This document shows, piece by piece, positions 43,003-55,693 of a stretch of DNA of 64,000 bases. Every line of letters begins with the position of its first letter. Position 1 is the stretch's first letter. This DNA is from Manihot esculenta (lineage: Eukaryota > Streptophyta > Magnoliopsida > Malpighiales > Euphorbiaceae): the NCBI RefSeq assembly GCF_001659605.2, contig NC_035169.2, positions 12,935,999 through 12,999,998 on the forward strand, given 5' to 3'. Both the position numbers and the translations under genes were made by a program. The notes under the pieces are model-generated. The model was not told where the DNA came from. It saw only the letters and a list, made by a program, of their open reading frames with translations, and searched no databases.

Positions 43003-46000
43003 TCAAAACAGATATGGATATTGCTGGAGCATAGACTCCCGCGTCTCCCACGTGCACTCTTCTACATTATGGTGGTTCCATAGGACTTTCACCATCGGAA
43101 TCTCCTTGTTCCTTAGCTGTCTGAGCTGTGTGTCCACAATCCGCACTGGCTGCTCTACATAGGTGAGATCTGTGTGAATCTCCACCTCAGGCTCACTCAG
43201 AATCTGAGTCGGATCTGACACAAACTGCCGTAGCATAGACACATGAAAGACCGGGTGAATCCTCTCCATCGAAGCAGGTAAATCTAGCTTATATGATACA
43301 TTTCCGATCCGCTGCACAACCTCAAAAGGTCCAATGTACCGTGGAGCTAATTTACCCTTCTTCCCAAAACGAACCACACCTTTCATCGGAGACACTTTCA
43401 GCAATACCCAATTACCCTCCTGAAATTCTAACTGTTTTCTGCGAACGTCGGCATAACTTTTCTGTCTACTCTGAGCTGTTCTGATTCTATCTCTGATCAT
43501 GGGCACCACTCTACTAGTAATCTCGACTAACTCTGGCCCTGCCAGAGCCTTCTCTCCTATCTCTTCCCAACAAACAGGGGATCTGCATTTCCTCCCATAC
43601 AACGCTTCATACGGAGCCATCCCTATGCTAGCATGATGGCTGTTATTGTAGGCAAACTCCACCAAAGGTAGATGCTGCCTCCAAGAACCGCCAAAGTCTA
43701 ACACACACAATCGAAGCATATCCTCTATGGTCTGGATGGTCCTCTCTGACTGTCCATCAGTTTGTGGGTGGAAAGCAGTGCTAAACTCTAATCTTGTGCC
43801 CATCGCACTCTGCAGACTTCGCCAAAATCTAGAGGTAAACTGAGGTCCTCTATCTGAGACTATTGATACTGGAACACCATGTAATCTCACTATCTCATCT
43901 AGATAGACCTGAGCCAACTTATCCACAGAATAGGTACTCCGAACTGGAAGAAAATGAGCAGATTTCGTGAGTCTGTCCACAATCACCCATATCGAGTCTA
44001 TTCTGTTGGACGCTGCTGGTAAACCCACTACAAAATCCATAGCTATGTTTTCCCATTTCCATTCGGGAATCGGTAATGGGTTAAGCATTCCTGCTGGTTT
44101 CTGATGCTCTAGCTTCACCCTCTGACAAACCTCACAGGTTGTCACAAACTGCGCTACTTCTTTCTTCATAGCTGGCCACCAATAGACCTTTTTTAGATCC
44201 TGGTACATCTTGGTGGCTCCTGGGTGAACACTATATCTCGCATTATGAGCTTCCCTCATAATGTCTTCCTTCACACTGCCACGATCGGGTACACAAAGTC
44301 GACTCCCATAACGAAGGATCCCTTTACTGTCAAATCTGAACTCTGCACTGTTGCCTGACTGAACAGTCCTGGCAATTTTCATTAATTCAGGGTCCTCGTG
44401 CTGTCTCTGAGCTATCTGCTCCAGAAATACAGGTGTCACTCTCATCTGTGCTATCAATGCACCTGTACCAGACAACTCGAGCTGTAGTCCCTCTTCTAAG
44501 AGTTTGTAAAGCTCCATCACAACTGGTCTTCGCTCTGCTGATATATGGGATAAACTGCCTAGTGATTTCCGGCTGAGGGCGTCTGCCACCACATTCGCCT
44601 TACCCGGATGATACTGGATCTTACAATCATAATCACTGAGCAATTCGACCCATCGTCTTTGCCTCAAATTCAGCTCTCTCTGACTCAAGATGTATTGTAA
44701 ACTCTTGTGATCAGTAAAGATCTCGCATTTAACCCCGTAGAGGTAATGCCGCCACATCTTAAGTGCAAAGATAACTGCTGCCATCTCTAGGTCATGGGTG
44801 GGGTAATTCAACTCATGTTTCTTCAACTGTCTAGAAGCATAAGCTATTACCCGATCACTCTGCATCAATACACAGCCCAATCCCACTCGGGATGCATCAC
44901 AGAACACTGTGAAATCCTCATGACTTACAGGCAGAGCTAAGACTGGTGCTGTAGTCAATCTCTTCTTGAGCTCCTCAAAGCTCTCTTCACACTGGTCAGA
45001 CCAGACAAACTTCTGGTTCTTTTGAGTCAATTTGGTCATAGGAGCCGCTATCTTTGAAAAGTCCTGAACGAACCTCCTGTAGTAACCTGCCAGTCCCAGA
45101 AAGCTTTTAATCTTAGTCACTGTCGTGGGTCTGGGCCAGTTAGCTACAGCTTCTATCTTCTTGGGATCTACCTCAATACCCTCTGCTGATACCACATGTC
45201 CCAAGAAGGAAATGCTCCTTAACCAAAACTCACACTTCGAGAACTTGGCATACAAACCATGCTCTCTCAGTGTCTGCAGAACTATCCTCAGATGCTGGGC
45301 ATGCTCCTCTGCATCTCTGGAATACACTAATATATCATCGATGAAAACAATGACAAAGTGATCCAGAAACTCACTGAAAACTCTGTTCATGAGATCCATG
45401 AATGCTGCAGGGGCGTTAGTCAACCCGAACGGCATCACTAAGAACTCATAATGCCCATATCTAGTTCTGAAAGCTGTCTTAGGCACATCTGCCTCTCGGA
45501 CTCGCAACTGATGATACCCGGATCTCAGATCTATTTTCGAGAAACAACCTGCTCCAGCTAGCTGGTCAAACAGATCATCAATCCTAGGTAGAGGATACCT
45601 ATTCTTGGTAGTGACCTTGTTCAACTGTCTGTAGTCGATACAAAGTCTGAGGGATCCATCCTTCTTTCTGACGAAGAGCACTGGAGCACCCCAAGGTGAG
45701 GTACTAGGGCGGATGAACCCTTTATCTACCAAGTCCTGCAACTGTTCTTTCAACTCTTTTAACTCTGCTGGCGCCATCCTGTAGGGAGGAATAGAGATAG
45801 GGTTGGTACCTGGCAGCAATTCAATTTCAAATCCTATCTCCCTATCAGGTGGTAGTCCTGGTAAATCGTCTGGAAACACATCAAGAAACTCTCGGACTAC
45901 TGGTACTGCGGCTGGTTCCCTCACCTGACTGTCTAGCTCTCTCACATGAGCTAGAAACCCCTGACAACCCCTCCTAAGCAAACGACGAGCCTGAAGGGCT

Positions 46001-47925
46001 GAAATCATACCTCTGGGTGTACCTCTCCTGTCTCCTCTGAAGACACACTCTGACCCATCCTGGTCTCTGAGACTCACTATCTTCTCTCTACAGTCCAAAG
46101 TCGCACTATATGTAGATAACCAATCCATCCCTAGAATGACATCAAAATCCGTCAAATCTAGAACCACAAGGTCAGCTGGAAGGTATCTACCCTCTATGAA
46201 CACTGGACTGAAACGACAGACTGACACTGCCACTGATGGGTCACATTTAGGTCCACTGACCCAGAGAGGATACTCTAACTCAGAACTGATCAAACCCAAT
46301 CTCTCTATGGCTCTCGAAGCAATAAAGGAATGAGAAGCACCGGGGTCCATCAAAGCATACACATCTGAACACCCAATGATGAGATTACCTGACACCACTG
46401 TGTTCGACGTGTTAGCCTCCTCCTGTGTCACAGTGAAAATCCGTGCTGGGGCTACCGGATTTCCACCTCGGGAACCTGCTGCTGAAGTAGAGGCTGCCCC
46501 TCTCCCTCTACCTCTACCGCTACTCTGAGGCATGACTGAAGCTGCTGGCCGAACACCTGGCTGTACCACACTGCCTGAACTCATCTGCTGGGATGGTGCA
46601 AAAGTCATCTGAGGACAATCCCGAGCAATATGCCCTTCCTGTCCACATTTACAACAAGCTGTAGATCCCAACCGACAAACTCCGCCATGTGGTTTTCCGC
46701 ATCTTCTGCAGACTGTAGCTGTGCCAGAGCTTGAGCCACTACCTATTCCCAGACCTGACTTCACTTTACTCCAGAACTTACTCTTTGTTCCTTTTGCTCG
46801 ATCCCATCTCTTGCCACCTGCGGCTGCTGCACTAGGGGCCTTAGAACTCGAAGCCTGTGCCTTTGACTGTTTCTGAATATTGGCACTAGCCTCCATTTTC
46901 CTGGCTGCATCTACTATCGTATGAAAACTCTCCTTTTCTGCTGGAAGAATCAAGGAAGAATACCTGGGATGCAATCTCATAGTATATCTCCTTGCCTTCT
47001 TCTGGTCAGTATCATAGGCTTGACCCACATACTGAAGCAAATCCAGGAACTTATCTGTGAATTCATCAACACTCATTTCATCTGTCTGTCGCAACTGTTC
47101 AAACTCTATTACTTTCATCTCCCTGGAGCTATCAGGAAAAGCCCACCCTGCAAATTCATTGGCGAACTCTCCCCAAGACATATTGTCCATCCTGGGTTCC
47201 ACATAATTCTTGAACCATTCTCTGGCCTTCTTGCATTTTAACGTGAAACCTGCCATCTCAATGGCTCGACTATCATCAGCTCCCAACTCACTGGTTATCA
47301 TCCTAACTGACCTGAGGTATTCAAATGGATCATCTCCCGTGTTATACTTAGGAGCATCCAATTTCAAGTACTCCGTCATTTGTACCTTACCTCCAGATGA
47401 GCTAGGTTGATGTCTGTCAACAACAGGGGCTACTGGTTCTGGTGGTAATACTGGCTCATTTGGTTCTGGGTGTGCTGCACTTGGATGAGTAGGGGAAGAT
47501 GGATACATAGGATATGGTGGGTAATAAGAAGGATAAGGCATATATGGCATGTAAGGAGGATAGGGGACAAAACTCGAGTACTCCGACATACCTCCCATCT
47601 GATACTCTGGGTAGCCGAAGCCTGACGTCTGAGCGCCTCCCTGCGACTCTCCCATACCTTCCTCAAATCTGCCTATACCCATACTGTCATCCCTCGACTG
47701 CTCAATCTCCTCCTCTGATCTTCCTCCTCTTGCTGTACCTCTTCTGCTCTCGTCCACAGACCTTCTAGGGTCTATTGACGTACCTTCCCTGCTAGATCGC
47801 TGAGACCTTGCCCTCGGCAATGCAGGAGAACGAGCAGCTGGTCTCTCACTATCTGGTGGGACTCCAGTCAAACGAGCTGATCGACGAGTTCCTCGCATCT
47901 TTATTCTATCTGGAAAACAATACAT
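43003..47925 (-). CDS. Element F gag-pol polyprotein, 1640 aa, intact
   Basis: Gag has an Arg-rich start, a Pro/Tyr-rich segment, a capsid region (about 185-345) and two zinc-binding motifs: CX2CX3HX3C at 406-417 and CX2CX4HX4C at 424-437. The protease has catalytic MDPGAS (Asp527). RT spans about 690-900 with YRQLNK and FIDD at 861-864. RNase H has Asp1010, Glu1047 and Asp1072. Integrase has H1227, H1234, C1264 and C1267, then Asp1297, Asp1358 and Glu1394 (D-X60-D-X35-E). A chromodomain-like C-terminus ends in [17 protein letters not shown]. Together they would package, copy and integrate the element's RNA. Translation more likely begins at Met10 (47898, [10 protein letters not shown]), as in E, G and H. 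No stop or frameshift interrupts it. Confidence 0.95.
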   Translation of the reverse strand: MYCFPDRIKMRGTRRSARLTGVPPDSERPAARSPALPRARSQRSSREGTSIDPRRSVDESRRGTARGGRSEEEIEQSRDDSMGIGRFEEGMGESQGGAQTSGFGYPEYQMGGMSEYSSFVPYPPYMPYMPYPSYYPPYPMYPSSPTHPSAAHPEPNEPVLPPEPVAPVVDRHQPSSSGGKVQMTEYLKLDAPKYNTGDDPFEYLRSVRMITSELGADDSRAIEMAGFTLKCKKAREWFKNYVEPRMDNMSWGEFANEFAGWAFPDSSREMKVIEFEQLRQTDEMSVDEFTDKFLDLLQYVGQAYDTDQKKARRYTMRLHPRYSSLILPAEKESFHTIVDAARKMEASANIQKQSKAQASSSKAPSAAAAGGKRWDRAKGTKSKFWSKVKSGLGIGSGSSSGTATVCRRCGKPHGGVCRLGSTACCKCGQEGHIARDCPQMTFAPSQQMSSGSVVQPGVRPAASVMPQSSGRGRGRGAASTSAAGSRGGNPVAPARIFTVTQEEANTSNTVVSGNLIIGCSDVYALMDPGASHSFIASRAIERLGLISSELEYPLWVSGPKCDPSVAVSVCRFSPVFIEGRYLPADLVVLDLTDFDVILGMDWLSTYSATLDCREKIVSLRDQDGSECVFRGDRRGTPRGMISALQARRLLRRGCQGFLAHVRELDSQVREPAAVPVVREFLDVFPDDLPGLPPDREIGFEIELLPGTNPISIPPYRMAPAELKELKEQLQDLVDKGFIRPSTSPWGAPVLFVRKKDGSLRLCIDYRQLNKVTTKNRYPLPRIDDLFDQLAGAGCFSKIDLRSGYHQLRVREADVPKTAFRTRYGHYEFLVMPFGLTNAPAAFMDLMNRVFSEFLDHFVIVFIDDILVYSRDAEEHAQHLRIVLQTLREHGLYAKFSKCEFWLRSISFLGHVVSAEGIEVDPKKIEAVANWPRPTTVTKIKSFLGLAGYYRRFVQDFSKIAAPMTKLTQKNQKFVWSDQCEESFEELKKRLTTAPVLALPVSHEDFTVFCDASRVGLGCVLMQSDRVIAYASRQLKKHELNYPTHDLEMAAVIFALKMWRHYLYGVKCEIFTDHKSLQYILSQRELNLRQRRWVELLSDYDCKIQYHPGKANVVADALSRKSLGSLSHISAERRPVVMELYKLLEEGLQLELSGTGALIAQMRVTPVFLEQIAQRQHEDPELMKIARTVQSGNSAEFRFDSKGILRYGSRLCVPDRGSVKEDIMREAHNARYSVHPGATKMYQDLKKVYWWPAMKKEVAQFVTTCEVCQRVKLEHQKPAGMLNPLPIPEWKWENIAMDFVVGLPAASNRIDSIWVIVDRLTKSAHFLPVRSTYSVDKLAQVYLDEIVRLHGVPVSIVSDRGPQFTSRFWRSLQSAMGTRLEFSTAFHPQTDGQSERTIQTIEDMLRLCVLDFGGSWRQHLPLVEFAYNNSHHASIGMAPYEALYGRKCRSPVCWEEIGEKALAGPELVEITSRVVPMIRDRIRTAQSRQKSYADVRRKQLEFQEGNWVLLKVSPMKGVVRFGKKGKLAPRYIGPFEVVQRIGNVSYKLDLPASMERIHPVFHVSMLRQFVSDPTQILSEPEVEIHTDLTYVEQPVRIVDTQLRQLRNKEIPMVKVLWNHHNVEECTWETRESMLQQYPYLF

Positions 47926-48095
47926 AACATAACACTTAGCACATAAACATCACATATCAATACAGCACATGCATAACTTATGGCATGAAACAGATAGGAC
48001 GCAACACCCTATCCTAGTGGACATGATTTCCTATTGTGCTTGACCACCCTCTATGAGCCCGACACTAGCGCTATAGGTCCGATCATGTGAACCTA

Positions 48096-48109
48096 GGGCT
48101 CTGATACCA
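48096..48109 (-). other. Primer binding site, initiator-Met tRNA (element F)
   Basis: Minus strand TGGTATCAGAGCCC, three bases inside the 5' LTR. Confidence 0.9.
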
Positions 48110-48112
48110 ATC

Positions 48113-50231
48113 TGTAACGACCCCAAATTGGACCGTCACCGGCGCTAGGATTCAGGTCGGCTTAAGGCCGCCAGAACCCGTAGCAAGCCTGCTATACTCT
48201 CTGTGTACCTGTACAACTCATACATGATCATACATTTTTTGTGAAAAAGAAAACTCTTTTCTGGCCCAAGGCTTAACCTGTGCATGCACTATCTCTGTAC
48301 TCTGTACTCTGTACTCTGTACTCTGTACCCCTGACTAGAGCTTGCTCTAGATGGGTTCATTCATACCTGTTAAGCCTGGTAGTCCACATACAGTAAAACA
48401 TATACATATACCGATCATGTACAACACAATAGATTTACAACTACTAAGTCAAGCACATATATAACTATTACATCTCTTTAACAGTACATGTCCACTCTAG
48501 ACTATTACATTTCTCTTTATTCTTTCTCTGAACCCTGCTGGACTGTCCCTGTACACGGTATACTGAACCTGCAAAACTGGGGTTAAGGGAGTGGGATGAG
48601 CTCTATAGCCCAGTGAGTAGAACAGTAAAACAATTCATTAACAGATGCTCTCATGGAATGCGTCATAACACAAACATTTCACATCAAGAGTAAACCTGTC
48701 ACCACATAGTCCCAGTAACTCTGTGCCAGGGCATAGTCAAAGGCTCCTGGACTTCCTGTCATATATGTATATGTGTATATAACACCATTGTACTTACCAT
48801 TGCCAGGGCGTAGTCAAAGGCTCCTGGACTTTACTATATACCTGCCAGGGCGTAGTCAAAGGCTCCTGGTCTTTGCTATACTTGCCAGGGCGTAGTCAAA
48901 GGCTCCTGGTCTTCCTGTCTGTGACTATGGGATCATTCAGCATTTACCCACATCAACAAATAACAATGCAATGCAACATATTCGTGGATACTAATGCAAT
49001 CAACTTATGGCATAATCATGATGCATGAGATATGCGAAAACAAGTCTTTGATCAATTCAAAAAGCATTAAGTTTAGTTCCACTCACCTCTGGCTATCTGG
49101 ACTGACTGACTCTGCAGGCTCTGAAAACTCTGGAGCAGTACTCACTGCTGCTCTCTCTGGTTCCTCTGCTCTGTGCCTACACAGATAGACTCAAATGAGG
49201 GACCAAACATACTCGGACATACCGCTAAACATCTCCCCTTAAAACCCCTTAAAACACCTTAGACCAAACATAGAAAACATGCAAAGGAAGGCTGGACAGG
49301 GCACTTTCGGGGGCACCTTCGGCGGCCGAATGTCCCTTCCAGAGACGAAAGTCAGGCATGTTCGGCGGCCTAACTTGGACTTTCGGGGGCCGAACCTGAG
49401 TTCATCCAGAACTCAGTTTCGTGCACAAGGACGCCTGCTAATCCCTCCATCACCTGCTCAGACCTCAACACATGCATTTAACCCTTCTAAAACATGCATA
49501 AACACTTCAATAAGCATAAAGGAGCTTCAAATAAATTAAACTCCAACAAACAACACACAACAACCATACACAAAGCATAGGATCCATACACCCTAATATG
49601 GACAACTTATGCATACTCAAGCACAACTCCCCTTTCCCATCATCAAACTCATTTAAAACATGATAAAAACAAAGGATTCACTCTTACCTTTTGAAGAACA
49701 AAGGCTGGCGTGACCCCAAACTTGAAGAAAAGAAGATTCAAGCTTCACAAGTTCTCAAACTCCACAACTTCTCAAAACTAGTTAAAACTCACCATAAACT
49801 TATTTTTCTTTGAAAGATTTGATTAGAAACTCAAGAAAATCACCAAGGAGAAACATGTGCTTGTTCCTGACCCAAAGGAGAGCTTAAGCACCTCCATAGT
49901 CGGCCATATCCACTTAAAAAAAGTGAACCACCGCTTCACGTTCGGTGGCCAAAGCTACATGTAACACCTCATCACGTTCGGGGGCCGAACATTGAGTTTA
50001 GGGGGCCGAACATGAGCTACTTTAGGCGGCCGAACTTACACTTTAGGGGGCCGAAAGTGGCAAAACTTTCCTTAGCCTTGTTTCTTCACAACTTATTCCT
50101 TTGCTAAAACAAAAGCTTAAAACATCTAAAAACATTTTAGAAAACCTCCACTCTCCCTTCAGGGATGCTCTGACATCCTCGATTCCACCGAACGATAGGA
50201 ATTCTGATGTCTGAACATGCCGGGTATTACA
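48113..50231 (-). repeat. Element F 5' LTR (2119 bp)
   Basis: Almost identical to 40792-42924. Differences seen include GCGTAG/GCATAG near 48730, a T/C near 48913, C/T near 49302, A/C near 49823 and G/A near 49942, plus five instead of seven CTCTGTA units. Confidence 0.93.
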
Positions 50232-51684
50232 ATCTATGAGCCTGATATTGTTTAGGTCTGACCATATGAACCTAGGGCTCTAATAACACTATGTAACGAC
50301 CCGGAAGCCGGACCGCTACCGACGCTAAGATTCAGGTTGACTTAAGGTCACCGGAACCCGTAGCAAGCCTACTATACATCCTGTGTACCTGATAAAATCT
50401 CATACATGAACATACATTTTCAGAAAAACTTTAAACTTTCCATATAACCAGGTTCAACCTGCGCATGTATCATACACTTAAAACATAAAACCCATACTAG
50501 AGCCCTCATCATATGCTCCAGTATGGTCAACATACATGCCTCACTTGGTTCAACATATCATAAACATAAAGCATTTTATTTAAAACTCATGTAAACTGGG
50601 ATTTCAAGCCATCATTAGGGTCAAGCACAATACTAATCCACAATACATTACATATCCACTACTAATCTATTACATTAAACTTTACCCAAAACCTTGCTGA
50701 CTCTCCCAGAGCTACCTGTGATCCTGCAAACCTTGGGGTTAGGGGAAAGGGGTAAGCTACAAGAGCCTAGTGAGCAGAACCATAAAACAATTTAATAAAC
50801 ATATGCTCTCATGAAATGCATCACAACACAAACAATACACATCAAGGATGGACTTGTCACCAGTAACCCTCTACATATCCAATGTGCCCGGCCCTCGACG
50901 GAGCTCCTCAGGACTTTCGCTTAAACATAACATAACATATCCAACTGTGCCAGGGGCGTAGTGCAGGCCACACCTGGACTTCCATATCATATCATAGCAT
51001 AACATATTGAGGGCTAGTGGGTCATCCAATATCCATCCACATCAATAGTAAATTATGCAATGCATCATATTCGTGAATTCTAATGCAAACAACCTATTAC
51101 ATAACATGGTATTTGTGATGTATGAACATGCTCAAAAGTTTGATTGCTTTAAAACAAGAGATTAGTTCAGTTCTACTCACCTTTGGCTGGTACTCAACTG
51201 ACTCTGAAGCAGCTAACTCACTGTTGGTCTCTTCGGTCTCTCAGGTCCGATCCTACACAGGTGGACTCAAATGAGGGACCAAACATACTCTATAAGGACT
51301 CTAAACATCTCCCTAAAAACCCCCTAAAATATCATAAAACATGCATCGAAAACAGGCAAAGGAAGGCTGGGCAGAGGGCTTTCGATGGCAGGTTCGACAG
51401 CCGAAAGTCCCTACATATTCTGTAATACCCAGCTAAACTCCAGTATTGGAATTCCTACCGTTCGGTGGAATCTCGGATGTCGAAAACCTCTAGAAGAGTA
51501 AAATCATGTTTTTATAAAATGTTTTAATGTATTTTATGATTTTAAGAAAGAAGGAAATTGAGTTTTGAATGAAAAAGACCATGGAGGCATTTCCAAGTTC
51601 GGCCGCCGAACCTCATGTTCGGCTGCCGAACTTGCATGAGTTTTGGAGGCACCTTAGGCTGCCGAAGGGTGGTCTGGCCAGCCC

Positions 51685-51691
51685 TATATAA
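51685..51691 (+). promoter_or_regulatory. TATA box of the H LTR
   Basis: TATATAA after GGCCAGCCC, repeated in the 3' LTR at 57627-57633. Confidence 0.65.
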
Positions 51692-51923
51692 GGACTCCAT
51701 GGCCGAAACGGGCGAGTTTTCTCCCCATTTTCGGCCACGGTGAGTTCATGCTCTCCCATGGTTGTTTTTGAGGATTTTTCCTCCAATCTTTCAAGTTTTA
51801 ACAAGTGTTTGCTTGGCTTTTGAAGATTTGTGAACTTTGAGCAAGTTTTGGAGCTTGGAGACTCAAGGAGCTAGATCTCCCCCATCTCCGAGTTGGATCG
51901 TCTTTCCTCTCGATCTTCAAGAG

Positions 51924-52585
51924 GTAAGCTTAGATCCCACCTTTCTTTCATGTTTTAAATGAGTTTTATGAAAGTTTATGGGGTAGAAATGCATGTTTAG
52001 GTTATTATTGAGTTTATGGTTAATGTTGAGTTTTTTAGCAATGTATGTTGTATATGTATGTTTGATGTGTTGTAGTTGGGGTTTAGGATAGTTTGAGACC
52101 CCTATATGCTTATTGGTTTGAGTTTGCTTGTTGTAGAATAGGTAAATGCATGATTGAATGGTTTGGGAGGCAAATGTGCATTAAGGAGGCTGAGTTCTGC
52201 CCTTTGGAAGAACTCAAGTTCGGCAGCCGAAAGGACTTTCGGCCGCCGAACCTGCCTGTGGAGGCAAGCGTTTGGCTGCCGAACCCTGCCCTTGAAAGTG
52301 GACTTTCGGCTCTGGAAGGGAGTTTCGGCCGCCGAAGGTGCCGCCGAACATGCATGAGTTTCGTCTCTGGGAGGAACTTTCGGCCGCCAAAAGTGCCGCC
52401 GAAGGTGCATGACTTTCGGCTCTGGAGGGACTTTCGGCCGCCGAACCTACCGCCGAAAGTACCCTGTTCAGCCTTCCTTTGCATGTTTTCTATGATTGTT
52501 TTAAGGTGTTTTAGGGGGTTTTTGGGGAGTATTTTAGAGTCATGTTCATGTATGTTTGGTCCCACATTTGAGTCCACCTGTGTAG
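51924..52585 (+). other. Predicted LTR intron 1 (element H)
   Basis: Donor CTTCAAGAG/GTAAGC and acceptor CCACCTGTGTAG, homologous in position to those in E and the solo LTR. It contains the TTCGG array. Confidence 0.42.
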
Positions 52586-52657
52586 GTTCGGACCCGAGGA
52601 ACCGAAGACCCCAACAGTGAGTCAGCTGCTTCAGTATCTTGTCAGAGCTAGCCAGAG

Positions 52658-53166
52658 GTGAGTAGAATGACTCTTTACGTTTTAAAGCAAACAATGAAAG
52701 TTTTAGCATGATTCACGCATCATGAATACCATGAGATATATTAGGTTGTTTGCATTAGAATTCACGAATATGTTGCATTTCATATTATGTTGTTGATGTG
52801 GATGAATATTGAATGATCCATTAGTCCTCGTATGATATGGTATGATATGATGATGATATGGTATGGAAGTCCAGGAAGACCCATTCTATGTCCCTAGCAC
52901 TATGTAAGAGAAAGACCAGGAAGACCCATTCTACGTCCCTGGCATATTGGAATGTTATGATATGTTATGTAAGAGGAAGTCCAGGAAGACCCATTCTACG
53001 TTCCTGGCACTATTGGATATGTAGAGGACTATTGGTGACAAGTTCATCCTTAACGTGATTTGTTTGTGATGTGATGCATTTCATGAAAGCATAAACTCTC
53101 AATATAATGTTTTATTATTCTGCTCACTGGGTTCTTGTAGCTCACCCCATTTCCCTAATCCCTCAG
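52658..53166 (+). other. Predicted LTR intron 2 (element H)
   Basis: Donor CCAGAG/GTGAGTAGAA and acceptor region TTTCCCTAATCCCTCAG. It contains the CCAGG...CCTGG repeats. Confidence 0.42.
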
Positions 53167-53630
53167 GTCTGCAGGTACAGGATAGGCTAGGAGGTCAAGA
53201 AGAGTAAAGTTATGTCTATGTAATAGCTAGTTGTGGACATGATGAATTGTAAAGTATTGAATAGTCATGTAATGATGATATTGAGGATTAGAATTGTGCT
53301 TGACCCTATGTGTATGGCTATCCCCTTTGATACATGATCTATAAAATGTTTTATGAGGTTTAAGTTTAACTAAGTTTAATGTATGTTATGTTACCCCATT
53401 GGAGCATTTGATGAGGACTCTAGTGTAGGGTTTATGCTTATGAGTTGTGCATGCACAGGTTAAACTTGGTAAAGGAAGGAAAAAGTTCAAAATTTTTATG
53501 TATATGTTGATCATGTATGGGATTATACACGTTTACAGGTTGTATGTCTCGCTTGCTACGGGTCTCGGCGGCCTTAAGCCGATCTGGATCCTAGCGCCGG
53601 TAGCGATCTGATTTTCGGGTCGTTACAGAT

Positions 53631-53644
53631 TGGTATCAGAGCCC
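53631..53644 (+). other. Primer binding site, initiator-Met tRNA (element H)
   Basis: TGGTATCAGAGCCC, three bases after the LTR. Confidence 0.88.
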
Positions 53645-53890
53645 TAGTTCATATGGTCGGACCTATAGTGTGTCGGGCTCATATGTGTTATAGAAGGTCA
53701 AGCACAATAGGAAAATCATGTCCACTAGGATAGGATGTAGAGTCCTGTCTTGAATGATGATGCGAAATGCCATGATTATATGCATGTGCGTTAATGATAT
53801 GTGATGTATGTGATGCGAGTTCATGTGTTTCCACATGAACCATTTGATGCTAATGTTTTTCGCAATGTGTACTGTTTTTCAGTAAGCAAG

Positions 53891-55693
53891 ATGAGAGGAA
53901 CTCATCTATCTGCACGATTGATTGGAGTGCCACCCCAGGACGAGGGCACGGATGCCCATCCTCCTGCATTGCCTAGGGCAATGTCCTGCAGGGAAAGAGC
54001 ATCAAGGGACCCTAGAAGGTCTTTTGATGTGAGCAGAAGGGGAACAGTGCAAGGTGGAATGTCGGAAGATGTGGGGAATGATATGGATGTGGACCAGAGG
54101 AGGGATGGCAGTCTTGGAGTGAGTATGTCTAAAGAGGGTATGGGAGAGTCTCAAGGAGGCACTCAGGCCTCGGGATTTGTTCAGCCACCCCAGTACCCGC
54201 CTTTTTCACAAAATCTCGGGTATTCGATGGGAGGTACATCAGATTACCCCAGTTTTAACCCTTATCACTCCTATATGCCATACCCGCCTTTCTACCCACC
54301 ATACTGACAGTACCCTATGTACCCACCCCCATCTTTCTACCCAGGTCCAGCAAACCCTACCCCAGGGGATGCTGCACCTCCTTCACCACCAGCAGAACCC
54401 ATGGTCCCAAAAATCCAAATGCCTAAGCCTAGCTCATTTGGAGGGAGCAAGGTCAAGATGACCGATTACATGAAGCTGGGTGCTCCCCAGTTTGAAACAG
54501 GTGATGACCCGTTTGAGTACCTTGGGAGGGTCAAGATGATTATAGATGAGATAGGAGCTGATGATAATAGAGCCATTCAAATGGCTACGTTCACCTTAAA
54601 ATGCAAGAAGGCCCGTGAGTGGTTCAAAAATTATGTGAACCCGAGGGTGAATAGTCTTTTATGGGAGGAGTTTGCGAATGAGTTTGCTGGATGGGCTTTC
54701 TTTGACAATTCAAGGGAGTTGAAGATGATTGAATTTGAACAGTTAAGGCAAACAGAGGAGAAGAGTGTGGATGAGTATACAGACAGGTTCTTGGAGCTAT
54801 TGCCGTTTGCTGGGCAGAACCTGGACACAGACCAGAAAAAGTCAAGGAGGTATATCATGAAGCTTCATTCCAGGTATTCCTCCTTGATCCAGTCAGCAGA
54901 AAGGGAGAGTTTCTATGCCATAGTGGATATGGCTCGGAGGATGGAGGCTAGTGCAATAATCGAAGGGAAAGTCAAGCAGTCAGTAGCACAGCCTTCTGGT
55001 TACAAGACCCCAGGTGGGGGAAGGTTAGACCCTTCTTCTTTGAGTTCAGGCAGTAAGAGGTGGAGCAATACCACCAAAAAGTCAAAAAAGAACAAGTTCT
55101 GGAATAAGATCAAGTTAGGTCTGGGATTAGGAGGTGGCTCGAGCTCAGGTGCAGATAATGCAGTATGTATGAAGTGTGGGAAGCCGCACAAGGGAGTATG
55201 TCGATTTGGGACGACAGCCTGCTTCAGATGTGGGCAGGAGGGACACATGGCATGGGAGTGTCCTGGAGCGGCTTTTGTGGCACAGTCCCAGCAGACAGCT
55301 TCAGGTAGTGTGGCTCAGCCAGCAGCTCCAGCCGCGACTCAGGCTAGTGGTAGAGGCAGAGGGAGAGGGGCAGCCTCTTCTTCAGCGGGTTTCAGGGGTG
55401 AAGGTCCATCAGCTCCAGCGCGGATCTTCTCGATGACTCAGTAGGAGGCAAACACATCTAACACCATGGTGTCAGGTAATCTCGTCATTGGTTGTTCAGA
55501 TGTTTATGCCTTATTGGACCCTGGTGCATCTCATTCTTTCATTGCTCCGAGGGCCGTCGAGAGGTTGGGTTTGATGGTCTCTGGGTTAGAGTGTTCCCTA
55601 TGGGTCAGTGGACCCAAGTGTGACCCGTCAGTGGCAGAGTCAGTTTGCCAGTATAGTCTAGTTCTTATTGAGGGGAGATGCCTTTCAGCTTAA
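53891..55693 (+). pseudogene. Element H gag and truncated protease
   Basis: Starts at ATG 53891 (MRGTHLSARL). One frame throughout, broken by a TGA at 54305 and by a TAG at 55442 where relatives have a second Gln codon (CAG to TAG). It contains the capsid region (about 54440-54960), a zinc pair (CMKCGKPHKGVC) and CX2CX4HX4C (CFRCGQEGHMAWEC). The protease keeps catalytic LDPGAS near 55515 but stops after GRCLSA at 55693, losing its second half (the ILGMDWL block). Confidence 0.88.

Larger units (their letters stand above)
40792..50231 (-). mobile_element. Element F: complete, potentially active Tekay/Del chromovirus (9440 bp)
   Basis: Perfect target duplication ATCTA (40787-40791 and 50232-50236). 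LTRs are 2133 and 2119 bp. Primer site, intact 1640-codon gag-pol frame and purine tract are all present. By eye the LTRs differ by only about five substitutions plus two units of a CTCTGTA microsatellite, which exactly explains the 14-bp length difference. It is the youngest large insertion in the window and the only element with all components. Confidence 0.95.
51421..53627 (+). repeat. Element H 5' LTR (2207 bp)
   Basis: Begins TGTAATACCCAGC and ends GGGTCGTTACA. TATATAA at 51685-51691, TTCGG array at 52215-52460, and three copies of the AAGACCCATTCTACGTCCCTGG repeat at 52867-53015 with minor variation. Confidence 0.9.
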
